Numbered from the stretch's first letter, positions 46,407 through 56,130 are shown. The stretch is DNA of 64,000 bases from CAWINX01 sp963702055 (GCA_963702055.1 OY969702.1:62001-126000); one strand, 5' to 3'. Made by a program: numbers and translations. Notes: generated by a model from the letters alone, not told the origin.

Positions 46407-48272
46407 ATGTGCGGAATTGTCGGATACGTCGGTGGGCGCCCCTGCCGCGAGCTGCTGGTCGCCGGTCTCGAGAAGCTCGAGTACCGGGGCTATGACTCCG
46501 CCGGCGTCTCGGTGATCGAGGACGGCCGGATCGACAGCGTCCGCGCGGTCGGCAACCTCTCCAACCTGCGCGCCGCGGTGAAGGATCACGCCGAGAACGG
46601 CGGCGGGGTCGCGGTCGAGGCCCCTCCCGCCACGACCGGCGTCGCCCACACCCGCTGGGCCACCCACGGCCGGGTCACCGAGGAGAACGCCCACCCACAC
46701 GGCGACTGCAGCGAGCGCATCAGCATCGTCCTCAATGGGATCGTCGAGAACCACGCGACGCTGCGCCGCGAGCTGGAGGCCGAGGGCCACTCGTTCAGCT
46801 CTGAGACCGACGCCGAGATCGTCGCCCATCTGATCGAGCGCAACTACGATGGCGATCTCGCCGCCGCGGTCCGCGCCTCTTTCGCCGAGCTGCGCGGCCA
46901 CTACGCCTTCGTCGCGATGCACGCCGACGAGCCGGGGCTGCTGGTCGGGGCGCGCAAGGAGTGCCCGCTGGTCGCCGGCGTCGGCGACGGCGAGACCTTC
47001 CTCGCCTCCGCGATCCCCGCGTTCCTCGCCGAGACCCGCAACGCGGTTCTGATCGAGAACGGGGAGATAGTCACGATCGACGCTTCGGGCATCGCGATCA
47101 CCGACGCCGATGGGGCTCCGGTGCAGCGCGCTGCCGAGGAGGTCAGCTGGGACGAGGAGGCGGCCGAGAAGGGCGGCTACGAAACCTTCATGCTGAAGGA
47201 GATCCACGAGCAGCCCGACGCGGTCGCCGAGACGATCGCCGACCGGTTGCCCACCGACGACGGCGTCGACCTCTCCGAGGTCGAGCTGAGCGACGAATTC
47301 CTGCGCGGGGTGAAGCGGATCGTGATCGTCGCCTGCGGCACCTCCTACCACGCGGGCCTGATCGGCCGTTACGCGATCGAGGAGTGGGCCCGGGTGCCGG
47401 TCGAGATGGACATCGCCTCCGAGTACCGCTACCGCAACCCGGTGGTCGACCCCGACGACCTGGTGATCGGGATCACCCAGTCCGGTGAGACCGCCGACAC
47501 GCTCGCCGCGATGCGCCTGGCACGTGAGCGCGGCGCCAAGGTGCTGGCGATCACCAACATCATGGGCAGTCAGGCGACGCGCGACGCCGACGCCGTCCTC
47601 TACACCCGGGCCGGCCTCGAGATCGGCGTCGCCGCGACCAAGACCTTCGTCGCCCAGGTCGCCGCCATGTACCTGATCGGCCTGCGGCTGGCCGAGCTGC
47701 GCGAGACGCTGGCGCCGGAGCGGCTCTCCGAGCTGGTCGTCGAGCTGAAGTCGTTGCCTTCGAAGATCGAGCAGACCATCGAGGCGGTCGAGGAGCCCGT
47801 CCGCGCGGCGGCTGCCAAGCACTCCGAGCAACACTTCTTCCTTTATCTCGGTCGCCACATCGGGCTGCCGGTCTGCCTGGAGGGCGCGCTGAAGCTGAAG
47901 GAAATCTCCTACATCCCGACCGACGCCTACGCCGCGGGGGAGATGAAGCACGGCCCGATCGCCCTCCTGGACGAGTCGACGCCGGTCGTCTGCGTTGCCA
48001 CCGACAGCCCGGTGCTCGACAAGATCCTCTCCAACGTCGAGGAGGTGCGGGCGCGGGGGGCCGACACGATCGCGATCGCCACGGCCGGCGCCGGCGCCGG
48101 CAGGGTCGCCGACGTCGCCGATGAGACGATCGAGGTTGCCCGCACCGACTGGATCCTGCAGCCGATCGTCGCGGTTTTGCCACTTCAGCTCCTCGCCTAC
48201 GAGATCGCCCGCGCCCGCGGCCTCAACGTCGATCAGCCGCGCAACCTGGCGAAGACGGTCACCGTTGAGTAG
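46407..48272 (+). CDS. glmS: Glutamine-fructose-6-phosphate aminotransferase
   Basis: GlmS makes glucosamine-6-phosphate from fructose-6-phosphate and glutamine. The N-terminal Cys2 nucleophile (MCGIVGYVG), HTRWATHG and the two SIS domains (VACGTSYHAGLIGRY, ITQSGETADTLAAMR) end with the C-terminal DQPRNLAKTVTVE. At 621 residues it is full length. No glmS ribozyme is visible in the 30 bases before it, consistent with actinobacteria. It directly follows glmM. Confidence 0.97.
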   Translation: MCGIVGYVGGRPCRELLVAGLEKLEYRGYDSAGVSVIEDGRIDSVRAVGNLSNLRAAVKDHAENGGGVAVEAPPATTGVAHTRWATHGRVTEENAHPHGDCSERISIVLNGIVENHATLRRELEAEGHSFSSETDAEIVAHLIERNYDGDLAAAVRASFAELRGHYAFVAMHADEPGLLVGARKECPLVAGVGDGETFLASAIPAFLAETRNAVLIENGEIVTIDASGIAITDADGAPVQRAAEEVSWDEEAAEKGGYETFMLKEIHEQPDAVAETIADRLPTDDGVDLSEVELSDEFLRGVKRIVIVACGTSYHAGLIGRYAIEEWARVPVEMDIASEYRYRNPVVDPDDLVIGITQSGETADTLAAMRLARERGAKVLAITNIMGSQATRDADAVLYTRAGLEIGVAATKTFVAQVAAMYLIGLRLAELRETLAPERLSELVVELKSLPSKIEQTIEAVEEPVRAAAAKHSEQHFFLYLGRHIGLPVCLEGALKLKEISYIPTDAYAAGEMKHGPIALLDESTPVVCVATDSPVLDKILSNVEEVRARGADTIAIATAGAGAGRVADVADETIEVARTDWILQPIVAVLPLQLLAYEIARARGLNVDQPRNLAKTVTVE

Positions 48273-48291
48273 TGCGGCTAGGATGCCGCGC

Positions 48292-49851
48292 ATGAACGCG
48301 ATCAGGCCTCGTCCGGTCCTCGCGCTCGCCTCACTTGCCGCGGCGCTCGCAATCGCGGGCTGCGGCGGAGGCGGGAGCTCCAGCTCCGACCCGGCGAGCG
48401 TCACGCCTCCCGGCGTCCCCGTCTACGTCGAGGCGGCCGTGCGCCCGCAGGGCGAGGTGAAGCAGAACGTCGAGTCGCTCGCCAAGAACGTCGCCGGGAT
48501 CGACGACCCCGGCGCCTTCATCGTCTCCAAACTCGACAGCTCACTCGCCGACTCGGACAAGGGCATCACCTACGCCCACGACATCGAGCCCTGGCTCGGT
48601 GAGCAGGCGGCGATCTTCCTCGAGCACTACGACGGGAACCACTTCACCGGCACCGGTGCGATCGTCCAGTCGACCGACATCGGCGCCACGCAGAGCCTGA
48701 TCGACAAGCTCGCCAAGTCGAACCACGCCAAGGATGCCTCCTACAACGGCGTCGACTACAAGGTAAAAGGCTCCGACGGAAGCGCCCTTGGGATCGTCGG
48801 CGACTTTCTCGTCTACGGCGAGGACGCCCAAACCTTCAAGGACGTCGTCGACGCTTCGAAGGGCGACGCCCTTGACAGTGCCGACACCTACTCCAAGGCG
48901 ATTTCCGCGCAGCCCAGTGGCAGCCTCGCCGACGTCTTCGTCGACATCGGCAGCTTGATCAAGCAGTCCGGCGGCTCGGTCGCCCCGCAGGCGGCCCAGG
49001 CTTTCAAGGCGGTTGGAATCGACCCGAGCGCCGCCACCGCCTTGGCCAGCGCGGTGCCGGGCTCCGACCAGATCGAGATCGACCTCAGCACCAATGCCGC
49101 CGGCAACAAAAAGGTGCCGACCGGCGCCGCCGCCGACCTGCTCGAGTCTTTCCCGGCCGACTCGATTGCCGCCTTTGCCTCCTCCGGGTTCGGCGCGAGC
49201 CTGAAGCAGGCGCTCGACCAGATCGACGCCTCCGGAATTCCCCCCAAAGTGCCGCCGCACCAGCTGAAGAGCGCCCTGGCGGCGACCGGGATCGACCTCG
49301 ACAAGATCGTCGGCTCGATTCAGGAGGCCGGCGTCTTCGCGACCGGCACGAGCCAAAGCAGCATCGGCGGCGCAGCCGTTCTGACGACCGATAACGCAAA
49401 CACCGCGAAGGAGACCGTCGCCAACATCGGTCTCCTGCTGCGCAGGACAGGCACGCCGGGGATCACCGCGGTCGGCGGGGGTGCGAGCGGTTTTTCCGTG
49501 CACAGCCCCCAGCTCGGTCGCCAACCGCTCGTGGTTGCCGCAAAGGGAGAGCGGATCGCGATCGGATACGGCCTCGCCGCCACCCTCAGCGGCCTCTCGA
49601 CTTCGAGTTCGGACACCCTCGGCGACAGCTCGACCTATAAGGCTGCGGCGGATGCGCTCGGCGGCGCCCCGCTCAGCGGCTTCGTCGACGGGGCGGCGGC
49701 GCTGAAGCTTGCCGAGGGGCTGGGCGCAGCCACCGACCAGAAATTCCAGACAGCGAGGCCGTACCTGTCGAAGGTCCGCTTCCTCGCCTTCGGCGCCGTC
49801 GACCAGGGTGACCTGGCGACGACGAAGGTCATCGTCGGCTTCGACCAGTAG
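48292..49851 (+). CDS. DUF3352-like surface lipoprotein
   Basis: The 519-residue protein has a lipoprotein signal peptide with lipobox AIAGC followed by Gly/Ser residues. The rest resembles DUF3352: an opening PPGVPVYVEAAVRPQGE, ITYAHDIEPWLGEQAAIFLEHY, and FLVYGEDAQTFKDVVDASKG. Its function is unknown. TAGGAT ends seven bases before the ATG, matching a leaderless promoter, though AGGA in the same string could also serve as a weak ribosome site. Confidence 0.82.
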   Translation: MNAIRPRPVLALASLAAALAIAGCGGGGSSSSDPASVTPPGVPVYVEAAVRPQGEVKQNVESLAKNVAGIDDPGAFIVSKLDSSLADSDKGITYAHDIEPWLGEQAAIFLEHYDGNHFTGTGAIVQSTDIGATQSLIDKLAKSNHAKDASYNGVDYKVKGSDGSALGIVGDFLVYGEDAQTFKDVVDASKGDALDSADTYSKAISAQPSGSLADVFVDIGSLIKQSGGSVAPQAAQAFKAVGIDPSAATALASAVPGSDQIEIDLSTNAAGNKKVPTGAAADLLESFPADSIAAFASSGFGASLKQALDQIDASGIPPKVPPHQLKSALAATGIDLDKIVGSIQEAGVFATGTSQSSIGGAAVLTTDNANTAKETVANIGLLLRRTGTPGITAVGGGASGFSVHSPQLGRQPLVVAAKGERIAIGYGLAATLSGLSTSSSDTLGDSSTYKAAADALGGAPLSGFVDGAAALKLAEGLGAATDQKFQTARPYLSKVRFLAFGAVDQGDLATTKVIVGFDQ

Positions 49852-49859
49852 CCGCCGCG

Positions 49860-50216
49860 ATGGCGCCCGGCGTCGGCATCGACCTGCTTGAGATAGACCG
49901 GCTCGAGCGCGCGCTTGAGCGCCACCCGCGTCTCGCCAGCCGGATCTTCACCGAGGCGGAGCGCGACTATGCGGTGGCCCGTGCCCGTCCCGCCCGCCAC
50001 CTGGCCGCCCGTTTCGCGGCAAAGGAGGCTGTGGTCAAGGCCCTCGGCCTTACCGGCGGGTTTGGCCTGCGCGAGATCGAGGTCGTGGCGGGCGAGCCGC
50101 CCGAGGTTCGGCTGGGGGGCCGCGCCGCCAACGCGGCGAACGGGGGGAGCGTCAAGATCTCTCTCACCCACTCGCGGGACTTTGCCGCGGCGGTTGCGAT
50201 AGCCGAAACTCCTTGA
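49860..50216 (+). CDS. acpS: Holo-[acyl-carrier-protein] synthase
   Basis: AcpS attaches phosphopantetheine to acyl carrier protein. GVGIDLLEIDRLERAL carries the first magnesium aspartate, and RFAAKEAVVKALG the second metal and CoA site; the C-terminus VKISLTHSRDFAAAVAI is typical. Length is 118 residues. It overlaps nnrDE (TTGA), an arrangement seen widely in bacteria. Confidence 0.95.
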   Translation: MAPGVGIDLLEIDRLERALERHPRLASRIFTEAERDYAVARARPARHLAARFAAKEAVVKALGLTGGFGLREIEVVAGEPPEVRLGGRAANAANGGSVKISLTHSRDFAAAVAIAETP

Positions 50217-51688
50217 GGATGGAGAGCTGGCTGCAGCCGTTGTATGACGCGGAGGGGATTCGCGCCGTCGACCGCTGGGCGATCGAGGAGCGAGGGATCC
50301 CCGGCGAGGAGCTGATGGAGGTCGCGGGCACGGTGCTTGCCGAGGCTGTTGCCGGATTGGCGCCCGAGGGCCCCGTTCGGATCGTCTGTGGGAAGGGCAA
50401 CAACGGCGGGGATGGACTTGTGGCGGCGCGCCACCTGCGGCGGATGGGCTTCGAGGTGGAGGCGCTGGAGCTCTTCTCCGGGGAGCTTCCGGACGACCTC
50501 GACGCGTGGCTTGAGGGCGCCGGCGCCGTGGTTGACGCTCTCTTCGGCACCGGCTTTGCGGGGACGCCCAAAGAGCCGGTCGCCGCGGCGATCGAGGCGA
50601 TCAACCGCTGCGGGGCGCCGGTGGTCGCCTGTGACATCGCCTCCGGGGTCGACGCCTCCAGCGGCGAGGTCACGGGCCTCGCCGTCGAGGCCGACCTGAC
50701 CGTCAGCTTCCACGCGGCGAAGCTGGGTCACCGGATCGCGCCGGGCAAGTGGCACACGGGAGAGCTACGGGTTGCGCCGATCGGGATCCCCGACGGGGCG
50801 CCCTCGCAACCGGCCGGCGGCACGATCGACGCCTCGGTCCTCAGCCTGGCGCCGCGCCGCGGCTCGCGTTCGACCAAGTTCAGCTCCGGCCAGGTGGTGA
50901 TCGCCGGCGGGTCGCGCGGCCTGACCGGCGCGGTGCGGATGTCATCGGAGGCGGCGGTCCGGGCCGGGGCCGGCTATGCCACCGTCGCCGTGCCGGCCGA
51001 CCTCGAGCCGATCTTCGAGGCGGGACGGCCGGAGGTGATGTCGGTCGGCTGTCCCGGGGGGGACGGCTGCCTTGCGCCCGCTTCGGGCAAGGCCCTGCTC
51101 GGCGCCTTCGAACGGGCCGCGGCCGGCGTCTTCGGCCCCGGACTGGGTCGCGATCCCGGCTCGGTCGAGTTGGCGCGCGAGGTAGTCGTCCGGATCGACG
51201 CCGCCCTGGTGATCGACGCCGACGGCCTCAACGCCTTCGCCGGGCGTTTGGAGGAGATCGCCGCCCGGCCCGGCCCGACGGTCCTCACGCCGCACGCCGG
51301 CGAGCTGGGACGGTTGCTGGGTCGTCCCGCCGAGGAGGTTTCGGCCCATCGCCTGGCCTCCGCGCGTGAGGCTGCCCGGCGCTCCGGCGCCGTCGTCGTG
51401 CTCAAGGGCGACGACACGATCGTCGTCGACGGCGAGCGGGTCGCGGTCAACGCTCTCTCCGCCCCCGCCTTGGCCACCGCGGGCACCGGCGACGTCCTCT
51501 CGGGGGTGATCGCCGCGCTGCTGGCGCGCGGCCTCGATCCCTTTGCCGCCGCCTGCGCCGGAGTCGTCGCCCACACCCGAGCCGGCCGCGTCGCGGCGGA
51601 GCGGATCGGCGCCGCCGAGTCGGTTGTCGCCGGCGACGTAATCGAGGCGATTCCCGCCGGGATGCTTCCCGACTCGCGCGTCGAATAA
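50213..51688 (+). CDS. nnrDE: Bifunctional NAD(P)HX epimerase/dehydratase
   Basis: This fusion repairs hydrated NAD(P)H. The N-terminal epimerase half (to about 210) contains IVCGKGNNGGDGLVAARHL and VACDIASGVDASSG. The C-terminal ADP-dependent dehydratase half contains VVIAGGSRGLTGA, VLTPHAGELGRLLG and NALSAPALATAGTGDVLSG. The TTG at 50213 overlaps the acpS stop; an ATG two codons later is an alternative. Confidence 0.95.
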   Translation: MRMESWLQPLYDAEGIRAVDRWAIEERGIPGEELMEVAGTVLAEAVAGLAPEGPVRIVCGKGNNGGDGLVAARHLRRMGFEVEALELFSGELPDDLDAWLEGAGAVVDALFGTGFAGTPKEPVAAAIEAINRCGAPVVACDIASGVDASSGEVTGLAVEADLTVSFHAAKLGHRIAPGKWHTGELRVAPIGIPDGAPSQPAGGTIDASVLSLAPRRGSRSTKFSSGQVVIAGGSRGLTGAVRMSSEAAVRAGAGYATVAVPADLEPIFEAGRPEVMSVGCPGGDGCLAPASGKALLGAFERAAAGVFGPGLGRDPGSVELAREVVVRIDAALVIDADGLNAFAGRLEEIAARPGPTVLTPHAGELGRLLGRPAEEVSAHRLASAREAARRSGAVVVLKGDDTIVVDGERVAVNALSAPALATAGTGDVLSGVIAALLARGLDPFAAACAGVVAHTRAGRVAAERIGAAESVVAGDVIEAIPAGMLPDSRVE

Positions 51689-51700
51689 CCTCGCCTCGGA

Positions 51701-52165
51701 ATGAGAACCGCCGCCGAGATCATGGATGCCGACGTGCCGACCGTCACTCCGGAGGAGGACGCTCGCGACGCGATCGACCTGCTCGCCGAGACCGACAAGG
51801 GGGCGATTCCCGTCATCGACGAGGACCGTCGCGTGGTCGGGATCGTCAGCGAGTCGGATCTGATTCTCGGCGACGAGCAGTCCGACCTCCACCTTCCCCA
51901 CTACGTCAACATCATGGGCGGCGTCGTCTTCATCGGTTCGATGAAGGGCTTCGAGCACCGCCTCGAAAAGGCGTTCGCGACCAAGGTCTCCGAGCTGATG
52001 ACCGCGGATCCGGTCACTGCCCGTACCGACGATGACGCCCAGGCGGTCGCCAAGACGATCGCCGACAAGCACCACAACCATCTGCCCGTGGTCGACGCCG
52101 ACGGTCGCCTCGCCGGGCTCGTGACCCGGGCCGACGCGCTCGCCGCGCTCGTCGCCGACGACTAG
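51701..52165 (+). CDS. CBS-domain pair protein
   Basis: The 154 residues are two CBS motifs in tandem (AAEIMDADVPTVTPEEDARDAI...IPVIDEDRRVVGIVSESDLIL and VSELMTADPVTARTDDDAQ...LPVVDADGRLAGLVTRADAL), a Bateman module that usually senses adenine nucleotides. No effector domain is attached. TAACCT ends nine bases before the ATG, and no ribosome site is seen, so a leaderless promoter at the end of nnrDE is plausible. Confidence 0.9.
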   Translation: MRTAAEIMDADVPTVTPEEDARDAIDLLAETDKGAIPVIDEDRRVVGIVSESDLILGDEQSDLHLPHYVNIMGGVVFIGSMKGFEHRLEKAFATKVSELMTADPVTARTDDDAQAVAKTIADKHHNHLPVVDADGRLAGLVTRADALAALVADD

Positions 52166-52167
52166 TC

Positions 52168-53280
52168 ATGGCCCAGCGGGCAATCGCCCGGATCGACCTC
52201 GGCGCGGTGCAGCGCAATTGCGCGCTGCTGCGCTCGACGCTGCGCGAGGGCGCCGAACTGTGCGCGGTCGTCAAGGCCGACGGCTACGGCCACGGCGCCG
52301 ACGGCTGCGCCGAGGCCGCCCTCGCCGGCGGCGCCACCCGGCTGGCGGTCGCCACCGCGGCCGAGGCCGCCCAGATCGGCAGGCGCCTCCAGCACGTCTC
52401 CCTACTGACCATGGGGGCCCTGACCGAGGAGGATGTCGACATCGCCCTGGCGGCGGGCTCCGAGGTCGCTGTCTGGCGGGAGGGGTTCCGCGGCCTCCTC
52501 GCCGATCGCGCCCGCGCCCAGGGCCGCCCCGCCCGCGTCCACGTCAAGTACGACAGCGGCCTGGGTCGGCTGGGCACCCCCGACCCTGAAGATGTGCTCG
52601 CCCTGGCCCGCGCCTGCGACGAAAGCCCCGACCTCGAGCTGGCCGGGGTCTGGACCCATTTCGCCACGGCCGACGAGCCCGAGTCGGACTACTTCGACGA
52701 GCAGCTGGCACGCTTCGGCGCCGTCGCCGACGTGGTCCGGGCGGAGTTCCCTGCGGCCACCGTCCACGCCGCCAACAGCGCCGCCGTCTTCCGCGACCCC
52801 AACTCCCACTTCGACATGGCCCGCTGCGGCATCGCCGTCTACGGCCTCGACCCCTTCCAGGGCGACCCGGCCGAGCGCGGCCTCGCGCCGGCGCTCTCGC
52901 TGCGTTCCTACGTGGCCGACGTGAAGCGGTTTGCCGCGGGGGCCTCCGCCGGCTACGGCCGCACCTGGAGGGCGGAGCGCGACACCTGGGTTGGCGTGCT
53001 GCCGCTCGGTTATGGCGACGGCGTGCGGCGTGGCCTCTCCAACAACGCCGAGGTCCTCGTGCGCGGTCGTCGCCGGCCGCTGGTCGGCACCGTCTCGATG
53101 GACAACGTGACGATCGACCTCGGCCCGGAGACCGAGGTCGAGCCGGGCGAAGAGGCGGTGCTGATCGGCGTCCAGGGCGAGGAGGCGATCCTCGCCGAGG
53201 AGGTCGCGGCTCGGCTTGGCACAATCAACTACGAGGTCACCTGCGGGATTTCCGCTCGAGTCCCGCGGGAAAGGGCATGA
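52168..53280 (+). CDS. alr: Alanine racemase
   Basis: Alr makes D-alanine for peptidoglycan. PLP lysine K36 lies in CAVVKADGYGHG, the catalytic tyrosine in SAGYGRTW, and the dimer-interface segment GTVSMDNVTIDLG is present. Length is 370 residues. It starts two bases after the CBS gene and its stop overlaps the start of the next gene (ATGA). The tsaE-tsaB-tsaD cluster that often follows alr in actinobacteria is absent here. Confidence 0.96.
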   Translation: MAQRAIARIDLGAVQRNCALLRSTLREGAELCAVVKADGYGHGADGCAEAALAGGATRLAVATAAEAAQIGRRLQHVSLLTMGALTEEDVDIALAAGSEVAVWREGFRGLLADRARAQGRPARVHVKYDSGLGRLGTPDPEDVLALARACDESPDLELAGVWTHFATADEPESDYFDEQLARFGAVADVVRAEFPAATVHAANSAAVFRDPNSHFDMARCGIAVYGLDPFQGDPAERGLAPALSLRSYVADVKRFAAGASAGYGRTWRAERDTWVGVLPLGYGDGVRRGLSNNAEVLVRGRRRPLVGTVSMDNVTIDLGPETEVEPGEEAVLIGVQGEEAILAEEVAARLGTINYEVTCGISARVPRERA

Positions 53281-54698
53281 GCCTGGCGGAACGGCTCGGC
53301 GTCGCGCCGCTGGTCGCCGCGGCCCGGGAGGCGCTGGCCGGCGGCGAGGACGCTTGGGTGGTCGGCGGCGCTGTCCGCGACGCGGCGCTGGGCCGCGAGG
53401 TGACCGACCTCGACCTCGCGGTTTCCGGCGACCCCGCGCCGGCGGCAAAGGCGATCGCCCGCCATGGCGACGGGCACGCCTTCGAGCTCTCCTCGGAGTT
53501 CGCGACCTGGCGGGCGGTGGGCCGCGACGGCGCCTGGCAGGTCGACGTCTCCCCTCTGCGGGGCGAGACGATCGAGGCCGACCTGGCGGCGCGCGACTTC
53601 ACGATCGGCGCGGTCGCGGCGCTCCTGGCCGGCGGCGAGCCGCTCGACCCCTACGACGGCCTCGGCGACCTCGACCGGCGCCGCCTGCGCGCGGTCGGCC
53701 CGCGCAGCTTCGGCGAGGATCCGCTCCGCCTGCTGCGGGCCGGGCGGTTGAGCGCCGAATTCAACCTCGAGGTCGACCCCGACACGGTCTCGCTCGCCCG
53801 CGCCGAGGCGGCCAGGGCCGCCGAGCCGGCCGGGGAGCGCCGGCTCGCCGAGCTGCTCCAGCTGTTCGCCGCGCCCGACCCGTTGCGCGGCCTCGCGGTA
53901 CTCGACGAGCTGGGCGTGACGGCGGTCGCCCTGCCCGAGGTCGAGAACCTGCGCGGGGTCGAGCAGGGCCCCAACCACCACCTCGACGTCCACGGCCACA
54001 CGCTCGCCGTGCTGGAGCACGCGCTGGAGGTCGAGGCCGACCTCGACCGCTTCGCCGGCGAGCGCGCCGGCGAGGTCGCCGAGCTGCTCGCCGAGCCGCT
54101 AGCCGACGGCGCCACCCGCGGCACGGCGCTTCGCTTCGGAGCCCTCCTGCACGACATCGGCAAGCCCGCGACCCGCGGCGAGCGCGACGGCTACGTCACC
54201 TTCATAGGGCACGATCGCGACGGGGCCGAGATCGTCGGCGGTCTCTGCGGAAGGTTGAAGGCGAGTCGCCGCCTGACCCAGCACCTCCAGGCGCTCACCC
54301 TGCACCACCTGCGACTCGGGTTCCTCGTCCACGAGGCGCCGCTGCCCCGTCGCCGCGTCCACGAGTACCTGCGCGCGACCGAGCCGGTCGCCGTCGACGT
54401 CACGCTCCTCACCGTCGCCGACCGCCTCTCGGCGCGGGGCGGCGGCCCCTTCGCCACCGACGAGATGATCGAGGCCCACCTCGCGCTCGCCCGCGACATG
54501 GTCGCCGCCGGGCTCGACTGGCGCCGGAACGGCCCACCGACCCCACTGCTGCGCGGTGACGAGCTGGCCGCCGAGCTGGGAATCGACGAGGGCCCGGAGT
54601 TGGGCGAGCTGCTCGCCGAGCTCGAGGCGGCACAGTACGCGGGGGAGGTCGGCACGCGTGAGGAAGCGGTCGAGCGCGCCCGCCAGGTTCGGGGGTAG
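53277..54698 (+). CDS. Poly(A) polymerase/CCA-adding-like nucleotidyltransferase with an HD domain
   Basis: Residues about 25-150 are a class II nucleotidyltransferase head (WVVGGAVRDAALGREVTDLDLAV, with RDFTIGAVA), followed by the RNA-binding neck (GEDPLRLLRAGRLSAEFNLEVD). An HD phosphohydrolase domain comes next (HTLAVLEHA, LLHDIGKPATRG). This layout fits a tRNA CCA-adding enzyme, but separation from poly(A) polymerase is not possible by eye. It overlaps alr by four bases and ends 38 bases before infA. Confidence 0.88.
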   Translation: MSLAERLGVAPLVAAAREALAGGEDAWVVGGAVRDAALGREVTDLDLAVSGDPAPAAKAIARHGDGHAFELSSEFATWRAVGRDGAWQVDVSPLRGETIEADLAARDFTIGAVAALLAGGEPLDPYDGLGDLDRRRLRAVGPRSFGEDPLRLLRAGRLSAEFNLEVDPDTVSLARAEAARAAEPAGERRLAELLQLFAAPDPLRGLAVLDELGVTAVALPEVENLRGVEQGPNHHLDVHGHTLAVLEHALEVEADLDRFAGERAGEVAELLAEPLADGATRGTALRFGALLHDIGKPATRGERDGYVTFIGHDRDGAEIVGGLCGRLKASRRLTQHLQALTLHHLRLGFLVHEAPLPRRRVHEYLRATEPVAVDVTLLTVADRLSARGGGPFATDEMIEAHLALARDMVAAGLDWRRNGPPTPLLRGDELAAELGIDEGPELGELLAELEAAQYAGEVGTREEAVERARQVRG

Positions 54699-54736
54699 CA
54701 GGGGATTTAGCCCCGTTCCGCTACCCTCTCCGCCGC

Positions 54737-54955
54737 ATGGGGAAAGAGGAAAAGATCGAGATGGAGGGTGAGATCACCGAGGCCCTCCCCAACACGATGT
54801 TCCGGGTCAAACTCGACAACGGACACGATGTGCTCGGTCACATCTCCGGCAAGATGCGCCGCCACTACATCCGCATCCTCCCGGGCGACCGGGTGAAGAT
54901 CGAGCTATCGCCCTACGACCTCGACAGGGGTCGAATCACCTACCGCTACAAATAG
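54737..54955 (+). CDS. infA: Translation initiation factor IF-1
   Basis: A 72-residue OB-fold protein: EEKIEMEGEITEALPNTMFRV, LDNGHDVLGHISGKMRRHYI and DRVKIELSPYDLDRGRITYRYK are standard IF-1. It stands apart from the usual rpmJ/rpsM neighbourhood. TACCCT ends nine bases before the ATG with no ribosome site, suggesting a leaderless message. The 3' end overlaps the convergent GH63-like gene by ten bases. Confidence 0.97.
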   Translation: MGKEEKIEMEGEITEALPNTMFRVKLDNGHDVLGHISGKMRRHYIRILPGDRVKIELSPYDLDRGRITYRYK

Positions 54956-56130
54956 CTCGACGCTGCAGCGTCATCCGGTTCGGCCAACTCGGCGATCAGC
55001 GCCGACCAAGCGAAGTCCTTCGCTCCCAGTCCCCTGCCCGTGCGCGGGTCGTAGTACTCGCGTAGGCCCTCGCGCTCGACCGCGCCGATCAGGCCCTGCG
55101 CCAGCCGCGCCGCCTGCTCCTCGTAGCCGAGGCGGAGCATTCCCGTCCAGACCATCCAGGTCGAGTTGACCCAGGTGGGGCCGCGCCAATAGCGGCGGAT
55201 CGGGCCGCGGCCGCCGCCGGGCTCATAGCTCGGCTCCGAGGCGGCGACCGAGGGTGGGGCGATCGGAGTGAGGAACTCGCCGCGGCTCAGCAGGTGCTCC
55301 TCGATCAGACGGCGGCCGATCTCCTCCGGCAGGTCGGGAAGGGCGAGCGGGGCGAGGGCCGCCCAGGTGAGGACGCCGGGACGCTCGCCGCCCGGCGCCA
55401 CCTCGTCGAGGAAGAGCCCCCGCCGCTCGTCCCAGAGCCGCTCGATCAGCGCGGGAGTCGCCGAGGGGCGCCCCGAGGCCTGCAAGGCCAGCGACCACAT
55501 CGTGTTGACCAGGACCTCGCAGAGCACCGGGCCGCCGCGGTCGCGCACCCGCCGCGCGTCGAAGCCGAGCCGCCGGTTGTGGTGGACCAGCAGGGGGAAG
55601 CCGACTCGGGTGCACGCTCGCCGGCCCCAGACCGGGTCGAACTTCGGCGAGGCGTCAAGCCCAGACTCGTCGGGCTGGAGGATCCACAGCAGCCCGTCGC
55701 CGTCGAGGTCGCGGTGCGCCGTCAGCCAGTCCAGCTGAGCCGCGATCCGCGGCTCCTCCGCTGGGTCGCCGACCGCGATCCGCCAGGCCCAGGCCAGCAG
55801 CGGCGGCTGGATCGTCCCGGTCTGCAAGGAGTTGCGCGAGGCGACGTTGTAGAAGGGCAGCCGGCCGAGCGAGACGCGCCGGTGCCAGAAGATCGTGTGG
55901 CCGATGAAGCCGTCGGGACGCTGCGCGGCGAGCAGGCTCTCCAGCTCGAGGCGCGAGCGGGCCGGGCCGAAGCGCCGCCAGACGATCGCCGCGAAGCAGG
56001 AGTCCCAGTACCACTGCCACGGGTAGTGGCCCGGGCTGGGCTGGGTGTAGGAGTAGCGCGTCCCATCCCGCTCGCCCTCCAGCCAGTTGCGGCGGAGGAT
56101 GCGCTCGGCGATCTCGACTGCGGCGCTCAC
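54946..56130 (-). CDS. GH63-like (alpha/alpha)6 glycoside hydrolase
   Basis: The 394-residue cytoplasmic protein has PGHYPWQWYWDSCFAAI and, near the C-terminus, RYWRGPTWVNSTWMVWTGM, the two conserved blocks of clan GH-G hydrolases (trehalases, GH63 and bacterial mannosyl/glucosylglycerate hydrolases). The Asp in YWDS is the likely general acid. A glucosylglycerate-type substrate is a reasonable guess only. The GTG at 56130 overlaps the ABC permease stop; a longer frame reading into the permease gene is not family-like. Confidence 0.8.
   Translation of the reverse strand: MSAAVEIAERILRRNWLEGERDGTRYSYTQPSPGHYPWQWYWDSCFAAIVWRRFGPARSRLELESLLAAQRPDGFIGHTIFWHRRVSLGRLPFYNVASRNSLQTGTIQPPLLAWAWRIAVGDPAEEPRIAAQLDWLTAHRDLDGDGLLWILQPDESGLDASPKFDPVWGRRACTRVGFPLLVHHNRRLGFDARRVRDRGGPVLCEVLVNTMWSLALQASGRPSATPALIERLWDERRGLFLDEVAPGGERPGVLTWAALAPLALPDLPEEIGRRLIEEHLLSRGEFLTPIAPPSVAASEPSYEPGGGRGPIRRYWRGPTWVNSTWMVWTGMLRLGYEEQAARLAQGLIGAVEREGLREYYDPRTGRGLGAKDFAWSALIAELAEPDDAAASSYL

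Noticed and set aside
46395..48404. Minus-strand open frame of about 670 codons opposite glmS
   Set aside because: A shadow of glmS third-position GC; repetitive Gly/Asp/Arg composition and no domain.
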